A stretch of 64,000 bases of DNA from Macrothele yani (lineage: Eukaryota > Arthropoda > Arachnida > Araneae > Macrothelidae). The translations under genes were made by a program, and so were the position numbers. Where the stretch lies: positions 42,178,905 to 42,242,904 of the forward strand of contig CM077010.1 in the NCBI GenBank assembly GCA_039090855.1, written 5' to 3'. The notes under the pieces are model-generated. The model was not told the origin of the DNA. It did not search any database and saw only the letters and a program-made list of their open reading frames with translations. This document shows positions 54,400 through 64,000 of the stretch, one piece after another. Positions within the stretch are counted from its first letter, which is position 1; each line of letters opens with the position of its first letter.

Positions 54400-55520
54400 A
54401 ATATATCCTAACTCCCAGCACAACTGGCAAATTTCAGTTTACCAGTCAATTACAGAGTCCCCACCATATTTCAACATCTCGGCAGTTATGCCATCAACTC
54501 CCATAGCCTAAGCATTCTGAAGAGATTTTAGAGCTTTACACACGTCTTCTCTTGAGATCTCTCCTCTGCTTCCATCCCTCACTGTGACATCATCTGCGTC
54601 TGGCTCAGAATCATCTTTACTTTCCTGATCTAATAACTCACAAAAATATTCACCCCATCTGTCGCTTAACTCATTGGGCTCCCATATCATTTCCCCGATC
54701 TCATTCTTCACACAACTTACAACTTTGTTTCCCCTATTTTTTCTGAGTCTCATGTACTTCCAGAAAGACTTCCTATCTTTCCAAAAAGCCAGTTCATGCC
54801 TTTCCGCCTTCTCTTTCCTATTGTTTGCCTTACTGTGGCGAACCAGCTTAGCAGCTTCACGCTTCTTACAGCGATATTCATCCACAGAGACTCTACCTTG
54901 CAACATCCGCAAATAGGTTTCATTCTTTCTCTTTACTGCCTCTTCAATCTCACTATTCCACCAAGCATCACTTCTAATGTTACCCACTATTGTGGTACCA
55001 CAGACCTCTTTAGCAGCAGTGACAACACAGTTCTTAAAACATTCCCACTTCTTTTCTACATCCCTCTCACCAGACTTCAGCTCCTTCAGTCGTTCTCTGA
55101 TGAGTAAGTCAGAATAACGCTGATGATCTTCAAGGAGCCTATCTACCTTTATTCTTTCTGTCTTGGGTCTCTTCCTATTCCTTTTCCTCCAAACAAAATT
55201 AAGTTTCACTCGTGACACTACCAAGTAATGATCAGAACCAACATCCGCACCTCTCATCACGCGGGTGTCAAGAACTAAGTGTTTCAGACGCTGATCGTAG
55301 ACAACAAAATCTATCACACTCTTTTGACCAAGAGTACGATTTTCCCAAGTATATGTGTGGATATACTTGTGGTTGAAAAATGTGTTAGATACACACAAAC
55401 CATTTTAATTGCAGAGCTCAATTAATCTTTCATCATTATCATTCACACAAGGATAATTAAACTTACCCAGAACATTGTCAGAAATTGCATTCTGCACACC
55501 TACTATAGCAATTCTTAAAT
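54400..55520 (-). pseudogene. Non-LTR retrotransposon: endonuclease end and pre-RT region
   Basis: Minus strand: LRIAIVGVQNAISDN, NDNDERLIELCN, a stop, then a 296-codon frame from 55398: NTFFNHKYIHTYTWENRTLG, SVIDFVVYDQRL, MRGADVGSDHYLVVSRVKL (the SDH catalytic motif of APE-type endonucleases), a long basic linker (DAWWNSEIEEAVKRKNETYL), and DVCKALKSLQNA. A TAG replaces a codon at 54505-54507, followed by AMGVDGITAEMLKYGGDSVI, the start of the RT. Broken by two stops and truncated at both ends. Arthropod LINEs of this type nick DNA and reverse-transcribe their RNA. Confidence 0.88.
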
Positions 55521-56690
55521 CTGTCAGGAGCGGCGAATGAGTTTCAAATAAAAATAGCCATTTGCGTCTCGATAACAAAACTGAATCAGAGTTGTAGAAA
55601 TTAACGCCAGGTATTCACGAATAAATTTATGCGAAGCCAAAAATCCTTTATTTTTCCTTCAGGAAAACAGGTAGATGCTAGTAAAAATACGAAGGCCATA
55701 ACAAAAGTTCTCTACATATCACTCTAAAACGAAAGCGGATGATGCAGTCAGGAAAATGATTGCGTCATGTCAAGGTTAGGCTCTCAGCAACACAGTGGTG
55801 TCAGAAAGGCGCGCTATCATTTGCTCTGTGAACGGGGGAGGGTTCGGAAATGGAAGCGTGCAGCTCCTCAGGTCGCACATATGTGAAGCCCATTTAGCTT
55901 CAGAATTGTACTTAAGGGCAAGGCAAACAGTGTACAAGAAAGGTTTCGAGTAACAGAGTTTCCAATCTGAAAAGGGATTTTTGTTCGGATTTTGGAATAG
56001 TAGAGTTTCAGAAAAAGAAAATGTCTTATGCCTCCTGGAAGGAAACCTGCATATTTTCAAAATATTCAGTAGACTCAGTGTTCTTCAAAGTTAACTGTAA
56101 CCGATACAAAATTAATTTCTTCAGCGGAACTTTTAGAAACTGAAATCTGTTTTCAAGTAGAAATATGGAATTTCTCCCTTTAGCAGTAGTAGAACTGTGA
56201 GTTTTGGAAAAGCGGGAAATTCAGTCAGATATCGAATTATAACCTCCATGGAAGTTCAGAAAATTACCGCGAAAATTGCTTTAAAATGTTTGGGAAGGAG
56301 AAAGGTTATATCGAAAACAACACGTCAGTCGCAATGTATACCGTATATCGGGCATTTGATGACCCCATTGCCATCGATTTACAGAATCGGGTCTTTAACT
56401 GTAGCATACCACCACCTCAGACTTCCAAAATCGTGAGTCAGGTGCATATTCAAGGTCGTGCGCAACCTCTTTACAGCTGGAAAACTTTCAAATGAAAGGA
56501 AAGTAGAGAATTAGCCCTCCTTATTTCTAGAAAGAGCATTTAGGCTACTGGGGAGTATTCTGTCGTTCAAAATGCTTTCTTTGGAACGCTGGATATTGAC
56601 CACGTGACATACTGCCGGAAAGAGAGAAATTGGGATAACAGAAATCAGTTTCTCTCATTCAACTGTCAGAGGTGCATTACTACTTAATTA
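55521..56690. other. No recognisable gene
   Basis: Short frames (55776-56060 minus, 56197-56436 plus) without family motifs. Confidence 0.4.
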
Positions 56691-56691
56691 A

Positions 56692-56955
56692 ATGGCGGCC
56701 AAACCTACAGTTTCAGCAAAGCTCGAAATAATTGAAAGCTGAAAGTGGTGAAAAACAGTAGTGTAGCAAATCATTTTAGGATACCAAAGAGTACTCTGAG
56801 AACAATTTCAAAAAATGAAGACAACAAAAGGAAATGTAGTGTATGTCCAAACGCTGATTATGCTAAGCCTGTTCGTTTGTCCGGCGAGGTAGAAGAAGCC
56901 CTTCATAAGAGGTTTGGCGACGTCAGAGCTTCTAATTTACCGGTCGTCGACCAGT
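56692..56955 (+). pseudogene. Pogo/Tigger-type transposase N-terminus, cut by a minisatellite
   Basis: ATG at 56692: VSAKLEIIES, a stop and frameshift near 56740, then SVANHFRIPKSTLRTISKNE, RKCSVCPNADYAKP and EVEEALHKRFGDVRASNLPV. This is the CENP-B-like helix-turn-helix pair of pogo transposases (first HTH, then the VEEAL...R..NLPV second HTH). Immediately after NLPV the 32-base minisatellite begins, and no DDE domain follows. Confidence 0.75.
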
Positions 56956-57765
56956 GTCTGTCATCAACTTTCCAGTTAGCGACCTGTGTCAGTCATCGAC
57001 ATTCCAGTCATCGCTCCATGTCTGCCATCGACTTTCCAATCACGGCCCCGTGTCTGCCATCGCCTTTCCAGTCATGGACTCGTGTCTGTCATCGACTTTC
57101 CAGCCATAGACCCGTGTCTTCCATCGCCTTTCCAGTCATGGACCCGTGTCTGTCATCAACTTTCCAGCCATCGACCCGTGTCTGTCATTGACTTTCCAGT
57201 CATCGACCCGTGTCCGTCATTGACTTTCCAGCCATCGACCCGTGTCTGTCATTGACTTTCCAGCCATCGACCTGTGTCTGTCATTGACTTTCTAGCCATC
57301 GACCCGTGTCTGTCATTGACTTTCCAGCCATCGACCCGTGTCTGTCATTGACTTTCCAGCCATCGACCTGTGTCTGTCATTGACTTTCCAGACATCGACC
57401 TGTGTCTGTCCTTGACTTTCCAGCCATCGACCCGTGTCTGTCCTTGACTTTCCAGCCATCGACCCGTGTCTGTCATTGACTTTCCAGCCATCGACCCGTG
57501 TCTGTCATTGACTTTCCAGCCATCGACCCGTGTCTGTCATTGACTTTCCAGCCATCGACCCGTGTCTGTCATTGATTTTCCAGCCATCGACCTGTGTCCG
57601 TCATTGACTTTCCAGCCATAGAACTGTGTCTGTCATTGACTTTCCAGCCATCGACCCGTATCTGTCATTGACTTTCCAGCCATCGACCCGTGTCTGTCAT
57701 TGACTTTCCAACCATCGACCCGTGTCTGTCATTGACTTTCCAGTCAGCGACTGGTGTTTGTCATC
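56944..57765. repeat. Minisatellite, 32-base units
   Basis: About 26 units of CATCGACCCGTGTCTGTCAT followed by TGACTTTCCAGC. The first five or six are more diverged (GTCATGGACTCG, CATCGCCTTTCCAG) and the later ones nearly uniform, so amplification spread from the right. 32 is not a multiple of 3, so each copy changes the frame. Confidence 0.97.
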
Positions 57766-57846
57766 GACCCGTCTAATGAATGTATTGGATTCTACATATC
57801 CGACATTTCGTATATATCAAAGAATTACGATTGTCCCCTTAAGCTG

Positions 57847-58062
57847 GTCGCCACCCCCGTGGCGCAGTGGTCTAAACGCTGGCTTCTGACCATTCGTCCG
57901 AGATGGATCCTGGTTCGAGTCCTGAGGAGGCACGGAGGTTTCGTGTGCCTTACAATACTGGTCCTTTCCCTTTAACTGGAACCGGTGGCCGTAAATTGGA
58001 CGATCTACAGCTCATAGCCCATTGAGTTGATGACGATGGTTGTTAAACCCTCCAAACAAACA
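57847..58062 (+). mobile_element. SINE-1 copy 11, diverged
   Basis: Head CCCCGTGGCGCAGTGGTCTA, B box TGGTTCGAGTCCTGAGG, body words (TTAACTGGAACCGGTGGCC, CTCATAGCCCATTGAGTTG) and a tail TCCAAACAAACAAAAC. A short duplication CCTTAAG lies on both sides. Confidence 0.88.
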
Positions 58063-58279
58063 AAACCTTAAGTTAGTTATAAACGGTTCTACTGTTCCTG
58101 CAAAATGTCTTTTACAGCGGATAATGTTGATGCAAAATCGATTTTTGAAATGACACTTTTGAAAGTTGCGATGCAACTTTACTCTCACCGAAGTGGGAAA
58201 GTGTGCACTGCTTCCAGAAGAAAATGTACCCAAAATATTTCTCATGGTGACAGCTATCCGATTTAGAAATAATAGCAGA

Positions 58280-58419
58280 GGTATCGTTGTAAATAGGTGA
58301 TGTACATTGGCTGCCAACTATTACAACGATACCACCCTTTCATTTCTACCTTCTCATGAAGCACAGTTCTCACGGTACAACCTGCCGTGAGAACTGTGCT
58401 TCATGAAAAGGTGGAAATT
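58280..58419. repeat. Two adjacent hairpins
   Basis: GGTATCGTTGTAA at 58280 is inverted near 58320-58333. Next to it a 35-base arm (58341-58375, containing TCATGAAGCACAGTTCTCAC) is inverted at 58385-58419 around a 9-base loop with three or four mismatches near the ends. Confidence 0.85.
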
Positions 58420-58613
58420 ATTCGAGAACTCTTTTAAATGGTAGAACCAACACGACAAAAAAACAATTTTGCGAAATGTGACTGTTAAATGTCGAGATAG
58501 CAAAGAAAACATAATATACAGAACTGAGTGCTCATTCAGTGAAGACCACCGATATGTAAAGTGCGTTACATCCCATACTGGCATAACGAGGATGTAGGCT
58601 AAAAGGCGTTATA

Positions 58614-59833
58614 CACTGAGTGGCCGCTTTATTATGACCACCCGACAGTTTAAAGCAAATGATCTACGGCTGCACGCTGTTGCCGCCAGAGAGCGAGGCC
58701 AGTATAAAAAAGTAAAGCTTAGTGCTTGCGACAGTAGCAGAAGTGATTCTTGGGTGACGAGATGGGCAAATAATGCGATTTGAAGGACTTTTAACGTGGG
58801 ATGATTGTAGGAGCTCGGAGCCATGGAACAAGTATCACCGAAACCGCCGCATTCGTGAAATGTTGCAGAGCAGCTGTTGTTAAAGTGTTTAAAGACTGGA
58901 CTGTCATCCAAAACACTGGGTCTCTACATGCAACGTGTGGTCGTCATCGACTAGTGACTTCTCGGGCGGAATGGAGTGTGTCCAGACTGGTAACATACAT
59001 AAGAAGGGCAACAGTGCAGCAAATTACAGACCATCTTAATCAAGGATCCTGTCAAATGATCTCTGCGCGCACTGTTCGCCGTACACTGCATATGATGGGA
59101 TATGACGGCCGAAGGTTTGTTCGAACCCCTTTGCTGTCTGCAGTTACCAAGAGAAAACGTCTCCAGTTCGCACAGGAGCACAAGGATTGGACAGTCGATA
59201 ATTGGAAACAAATTATGTGATCCGATGAATCATGTTTTCAGTTGCCCCATGCCGATGGCCGAGTGAGAATTTGGCGGAAACCGCGCGAAAGCATGGACCC
59301 CAAATGCATTGGTACAACCCTTCAAGCTGGCGGAGGCAACGTTATGGTTTGGGGAATGTTTTCATGGCTTGTTTGGGCCCTTTAATTCGTGATGATCAAC
59401 TTCTGACTGGCACATCATATCTAAACATCGTTGCGGGCCAAATGCATCCTGTCATGTGAATGGTTTATCCCAATGGCGATGGTTACTTTCAACAAGATAA
59501 TGCGTCCTGCCATAGTGCTCGTATTGTATAGGATTGGTTTCAGGAACATGCCGGTGAGTTTACTTTGCTTAGGTGGCCCCCACAATCCCCAGATCTGAAC
59601 ACCATTGAGAATTTGTGGGATGAAGTTGAACGAGCCATCAGACAGCTGGATCCACAACCCTGCAATCTCACACTCCTGGAAAGTGCTATTCATCAAACAT
59701 GGTCTGAGATTCCACAAACCACCTATCAACATCTCGTGAAGTTCATGCCATGAAGAATCGACGCAGTATTAAAGGCAAAAGGTGGCCAAACGAAGAACTG
59801 AGGAGGTGGTCATAATAAAGGGGCCACTCAATG
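58614..59833 (+). mobile_element. Tc1 family D, copy 2, inactive
   Basis: Ends CACTGAGTGGCCGCTTTATT (left) and AAGGGGCCACTCAATG (right), with TA at 58612-58613 and 59834-59835. The frame reads MIVGARSHGTSITETAAFVK, DHLNQGSCQMISARTVRRTL and DNWKQIM followed by TGA (59218-59220) where copy 1 has W, then SDESCF (first D), FQQDNASCHSA (second D, intact here), and LRWPPQSPDLNTIENLWDEV (E). There are stops at MGK and before GMIVG, plus frameshifts near 59360 and 59470. Confidence 0.93.
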
Positions 59834-59835
59834 TA

Positions 59836-61178
59836 TGAAATAATGGTTTTTACTTTGATCATCACAACGAGGAGATAGGCTAAAGGCGATATATAGTTTT
59901 GTTGACCAGTGCTATTTTAAGTGTTTGTTTTTTCAAAAGCATATTATTTCTTTTACCCTGTGTAAATTTTTTCCCTTCTCATATTTATCAAATTCTGTTT
60001 TACTTTGGGAGACCAATTACAACTATTTTTGGCCTATCTTTCTTTTGCGTTTTTCTAATTCTTTATCTTTTCTATAATATGATCTATGCCTCCTCAGAAA
60101 GTAATACGCTCTCCGTGGGTAACCATTGTTTTTTTATCGATATTATATCCATCGTATTTTTCTGTCGTTGCTATGATTTGGAATTTTATACAGTTCTGAA
60201 TTTCCCGGAACTTTTATGACTACACGTGCAACAAAAACTAACATGTGTTTTCTAACTAAGAAACCTAAACGAATTCTTCTGAAATGTAAAGCTTAGAGTT
60301 TATATTGGAAAAAATATTCGATATTAAATTTAACGTTGAGGAATAGTGAATTTAAAGAATTATCTGGTAAAGAATGATTCACGGTTCAACCCCTTGATAT
60401 TTATCTGTGAAAACAGCTTTAAGTACATAAGAGCAATTTTCGGATCTCTATTCTCCTCATGGTTCCCATTTAGAAGACTCCCTGGAGACATGTCTCAGGG
60501 ATGGGAAGACAAAGAAAGTCAGAGCTTTTATTGCTATCCTTTATTGCATTTGAAGCGGAATCATCTATATGCCCTTAACCAATCTAGGTCACTTCATTCA
60601 CGCTCGTAACTGGTTTGCCTCCGATACTGAAAAATATGGTTTTTCTGATCTAAGTGCCCTTCTAAGAGAAAAGGAAAATAGGAACTAAATCGAACCAAAA
60701 ATACAAAAACCGGCGTCGGCTATCTTGTATAATAGGCAGGAACAATTTTTTGAATTATGTTTTTCTTAGATACCTTATTTCTCTCTTGGTATTTCCTGTA
60801 CTTAGAATGTATCCCAGCCCTTATCTGCCTGTTTTAGTCTTTGTCAATCATGCCATTTATGATCTTCAATTCTGCATCTCTTATGGTTTAGAATAGGCAC
60901 CTGGCAAGACACATGTCTAATAATAAACATAATACCGTCTTGTATACGATTAAAATAGCTTTGATGTGTAAAACACTAGTTAAAATACTTTTACATAAGA
61001 TCTTTCGAGTTAGCTTCTAACTCATCTTCAGATGTAAGAACAATGCACGTAAACCGGACAAGAACATATAACGGTCGTCCAAATGGAACTTAGACTGTCG
61101 GTTTTTTGCCGTAAGGGCTTATAGGTTGGAATATGTGAACATACAGGAAGTAAGAGTGATACATGCGCTGCATACCTG
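59836..61178. other. No recognisable gene
   Basis: T-rich frames at 59899-60219 look like hydrophobic low-complexity translation without a family motif. CACAACGAGGAGATAGGCTA at 59865 resembles ATAACGAGGATGTAGGCTA at 58582, left of the Tc1. Confidence 0.4.
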
Positions 61179-61254
61179 CTACACATAGTCGTCTTGTCGG
61201 TTCAAGCAAGTGTCCCAGCCCGGCACGAGATTGTGAATACCCTAAGTGAAGAAC

Positions 61255-61913
61255 GTCCGTACTTGGCTGTGGAACCAGACTTCGTCCGTACTTGGCTGTG
61301 GAACCAGTCTTCGTTCGTACTTGGCTGTGGAACCAGTCTTCGTCCGTACTTGACTGTGGAACCAGTCTTCGTTCGTACTTGGCTGTGGAACCAGTCTTCG
61401 TCCGTACTTGGCTGTGGAACCAGTCTTCGTCCGTACTTGGCCGTGGAACCAGTCGTCTTCCGTACTTCGCTGTAGAACCAGTCTTCGTCCGTACTTGGCT
61501 GTGGAACCAGTCTTCGTCCGCACGTGGCTGTGGAACCAGTCTTCGTCCGCACTTGGCTGTGGAACCAGTCTTCGTCCGCACGTGGCTGTGGAACCAGTCT
61601 TCGTCCGTACTTGGCTGTGGAACCAGTCTTCGTCCGTACTTGGCTGTGGAACCAGTCTTCGTCCGCACTTGGCTGTGGAACCAGTCTTCGTCCGCACTTG
61701 GCTGTGGAACCAGTCTTCGTCCGCACTTGGCTGTAAAACCAGTCTTCGTCCGCACTTGGCTGTGAAACTAGCCTTCGTCCGCACTTGGCTGTGGAACCAG
61801 TCTTCGTCCGCACTTGGCTGTAAAACCAGTCTTCGTCCGCACTTGGCTGTGAAACTAGTCTTTGTCTGCACTTGGCTGTGGAACCAGTCTTCGTCCGTAC
61901 CTGTGGAACCAGC
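61255..61913. repeat. Minisatellite, 29-base units, within the mariner gene
   Basis: About 23 units of (plus strand) CTTGGCTGTGGAACCAGTCT followed by TCGTCCGTA or TCGTCCGCA. A 29-base period rotates the frame, and no unit contains a stop in any minus-strand frame. All three minus frames therefore stay open (203-231 codons), as do plus frames. The unit's minus-strand GACTGGTTCCACAG encodes the same WFHS as the mariner sequence at its edge. Confidence 0.97.
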
Positions 61914-62130
61914 TTTCAATGGCGCCCCGGACCTCAATGTCGTTAGCGAACCGGTGGCTTTCGAGAGCTTTTCTTAAGTGGACCGAAGCCGTGGTAGTCT
62001 CACGGCGTCTGGTCGGGGTTGCATGGGGGATGGTCGAGGATCTCCCAACCGAAGCTCCGCAGCAAATCTTGGCACACTGTGGCCACATGTGGGCGTGTGC
62101 TGTCGTGCAGCAGAATAATCCCATTTGACA

Positions 62131-62193
62131 ACATACCGGGTCGCTTACGCTTCATGAACGTTTTGGCCATCAAGCGTAAGCAACCCGGTATGT
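62131..62193. repeat. Inverted repeat inside the mariner gene
   Basis: ACATACCGGGTCGCTTACGC begins an arm at 62131-62152 that is repeated inverted at 62172-62193 with one mismatch and a 19-base loop. It overlaps codons for KRKRPGM. Confidence 0.8.
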
Positions 62194-63009
62194 AACGTAT
62201 TGCAGTATGTGGTTCACTTGACCGTACTGCTTGCATCCAGCCAATCCAAGCAATGAGTCATTCTCATCGAAGCTCTTAAGGAGGACTAAACTCTTTTTTT
62301 TCCTTGGGTGTGGAGATTTGAGAAGTCGCTATTCCATACTCATCCGTTTTGTGGCCGGATCGAAGAAGGGGAACCAAGTTTCATCTGCGGCCACAATCTT
62401 GGAAAGAAACTGTCCCCCCCCTCTGCGTAATAACAATGCAGATGTTACAAGCAAGCACATTTCGCCGAGTCTTCCGCTCCTCCTGGAGATGCTTGGGGTA
62501 CCCATTGCGCGCAAACCTTGCTGCATCCCAATTGACGATGGAGAATGGTGTTCCCAGTTTCCTCACTCACGGACAATGTTGCTACAAGCTCGAGGGTGGT
62601 GATTCGGCGATTCTCCTTCATAAGGTTGACCACGGTAGAAGTCGATTCCATGGTGATGGCCACATGTGCTTGTCCAGGTCTCGGCATGTCCTCCGTGCTC
62701 AGACGTCCTTTACGAAATGCACTACACCAGCGGAACATTGTACACCCATGACTGACACTCATTCCCATACACATCCTTCATACGACGATATGTTTCGGCT
62801 CCACTAACACCTTCTGCCGTCAAAAATTCCATAATGGCCAACTGGGCCTCTTTGTAAGAATCCATTGTTACGACCCTACGTGGCCAACTTGCCGCTGTAT
62901 GTAGAAACAGCACACTGACACGTGCCGCCGATAACAGCGTTCTTCCTGACATGACACGCCATCTACCGGCGCAAATGCACGGCTCCGTGTAAATACAAAA
63001 AGACACTAT

Positions 63010-63389
63010 TACACTTTCATTTGAGCTACCCTTTTAGATTATATACTGGCGTACGTTAGATGTCATAAAGTGACGTAACTATGTGATAAAGTGCGTGTCC
63101 AATGAAAGTTATGAAATCGTCAATGGGACGATGAGGTAAGTTCAGTCTCATTTTGTCTGTCCATGTCGAATAAGAATTTCCACGGTAGATTAAGTACGCA
63201 TAAGTAATGCTCGTTACAACACCTCCCGTTCATTTTGTATGTTAACAAACTTTCAGTTAAAACAAGGGAGGATCATAATTTTGGGGTGCTAGGTATCGTC
63301 GCCTCGGTCCAAAGTGGTTGATATGTACTTTGCAGGAATGTTCTTGAATGTGCAGTTGATGATGAGTATGTTTCGATGTTATATTTATG
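63010..63389. other. No recognisable gene
   Basis: AT-rich spacer between two mariner relics. Confidence 0.4.
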
Positions 63390-63725
63390 CTCCGATATTC
63401 GACATTTAAGTAATAGACCCAATGTAAGGTCGAACATAACGAGTTCTGTTGTTTCTTATTTGAAGAAAATGAATACTGAGTTGATGACTCAACCTGCATA
63501 TAGTCCAGACTTGTCACCATGTGACTTCTGGTTGTTCACCATTTTGAAAAAGAATTTACGAGGAAGGCAATTTGAGACTGATCAACAACTTATTACAGCT
63601 GCGCAGGGGGCTTCAACAGCATTTCAGAAGAATTCCAGAAGACATTCAAAAAGGAGGGTACCGTTGGGACTCCTGTACTCGACGCAATGGACAGTATTTC
63701 GAAAAAGATGACCACTTCCTTGATA
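63390..63725 (+). pseudogene. Mariner transposase C-terminal fragment (DD34D type)
   Basis: SSVVSYLKKMNTELMTQPAY, SPDLSPCDFWLFTILKKNLR (third catalytic D in PCDF) and GRQFETDQQLITAAQ. After a frameshift the other frame supplies IPEDIQKGGYRWDSCTRRNG then QYFEKDDHFL, the mariner ending. The HDNAR block and everything N-terminal are missing. It is a different mariner lineage from 61179-62865. Confidence 0.85.
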
Positions 63726-64000
63726 ATTAAGGTACACATATTTTTTTATAGAAACATTTTTAATTGTTCTTTAACAACTCTTGAGTTAATGGCATAACAA
63801 TAGATTAAACCATTTTGAATTGGCTTTGCGGCGTTCATGTATTTCGCTGCTTCTACACTAGGGTGGAGCGAAAAACACTTTTTTTTTATTTGAAACGTCA
63901 CCATGTGCAATAGTTGCGATTTTATTACTGGAATGACCCCCGAAATATGGATGACATTATTTGATATCTTAGGCTTCCCCAAGAACCTCGAAGTTTGAAA
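63726..64000. other. No recognisable gene at window end
   Basis: AT-rich sequence containing CTAGGGTGGAGCGAAAAACA and a T run. Nothing assignable. Confidence 0.4.

Larger units (their letters stand above)
61179..62865 (-). pseudogene. Mariner-like transposase with a minisatellite inside its coding region
   Basis: Minus strand from 62865: MDSYKEAQLAIMEFLTAEGV and ETYRRMKDVYGNEC (first HTH); after a frameshift AFRKGRLSTEDMPRPGQAHV, NLMKENRRITTLELVATLSV and GCSKVCAQWVPR. Then RLMAKTFMKRKRPGMLSNGI, ILLHDSTRPHVATVCQDLLR (second D), HPPCNPDQTP where the family has PYSPDLAPCDF, HLRKALESHRFANDIEVRGA and IESWFH. Then comes the 29-base array, and after it GIHNLVPGWDTCLNRQDDYV with a stop, the normal mariner ending. 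So the array sits between SWFHSQ and the last ~35 residues. Several frameshifts; dead. Confidence 0.85.

Noticed and set aside
56745..57255. Frames with repeated VIDFPVIDPC-type residues
   Set aside because: They come from the 32-base minisatellite read in rotating frames; only the first ~70 residues belong to a pogo-type transposase.
59899..60219. Phe/Ile-rich frame resembling membrane segments
   Set aside because: T-rich DNA gives this composition by chance; no family motif or codon pattern supports it.
61202..61977. Six overlapping long open frames on both strands that could be called repeat-rich proteins
   Set aside because: They are a by-product of a 29-base tandem unit without stops; the real coding trace is the mariner gene on the minus strand.

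Overview
This is nuclear DNA from an animal, most likely an arthropod. It is moderately AT-rich, has no bacterial-style gene spacing, and is almost entirely transposable elements and satellite-like DNA. The types present are Tc1/mariner DNA transposons of many subfamilies, tRNA-headed SINEs, Penelope-like elements, non-LTR retrotransposons, hAT-like elements and many minisatellites. I found no exon that I can assign to a host gene. The species cannot be named from the sequence alone; the mix of Tc1 families and SINEs would suit a chelicerate or another arthropod.

Layout. 1-7.7 kb: an old Tc1 split by a SINE, a 28/25-base minisatellite, and otherwise featureless AT-rich DNA. 7.8-11.3 kb: a satellite-bearing repeat (family B) made of ~150-base monomers, each with a GGGGGCGTA box, interrupted by a Tc1; a near-intact second copy without that Tc1 lies at 44.1-46.4 kb. 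11.3-18.3 kb: transposase relics, SINEs, a Tc1 and a CCHC gag-like fragment. 18.3-22.4 kb: a tandem-core element (family P) split by a 3.1 kb retroelement that encodes an ORF1-type CCHC protein but no reverse transcriptase. 23.7-28.1 kb: three copies of a second SINE family, one splitting a Tc1 relic, and a possible hAT with a BED finger carrying another Tc1. 29.2-31.9 kb: a 1.9 kb minisatellite running into a mariner relic. 32.4-40.9 kb: a deeply nested stack of Tc1, hAT, SINE, inverted-dimer Tc1 and family P insertions. 41.4-53.1 kb: another Tc1, the second family B copy, an IS630-type element with terminal repeats, head-to-head Penelope elements with a palindromic MITE, a Tc1 with a full-length ORF, and a Penelope element whose GIY-YIG module is repeated six times. 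53.5-64 kb: an old non-LTR endonuclease/RT fragment, a pogo-type N-terminus abutting a 32-base minisatellite, a Tc1, a mariner gene with a 29-base minisatellite inside its coding sequence, and a mariner C-terminus.

Most transposases are clearly dead: stops, frameshifts and lost catalytic residues are listed per element. The one long intact transposase frame (50796-51971, minus) has lost its second catalytic aspartate. Many insertions keep target-site duplications, so relative insertion ages can be read directly. The most unusual theme is tandem repeats lying inside or directly against transposon reading frames, at four independent loci.
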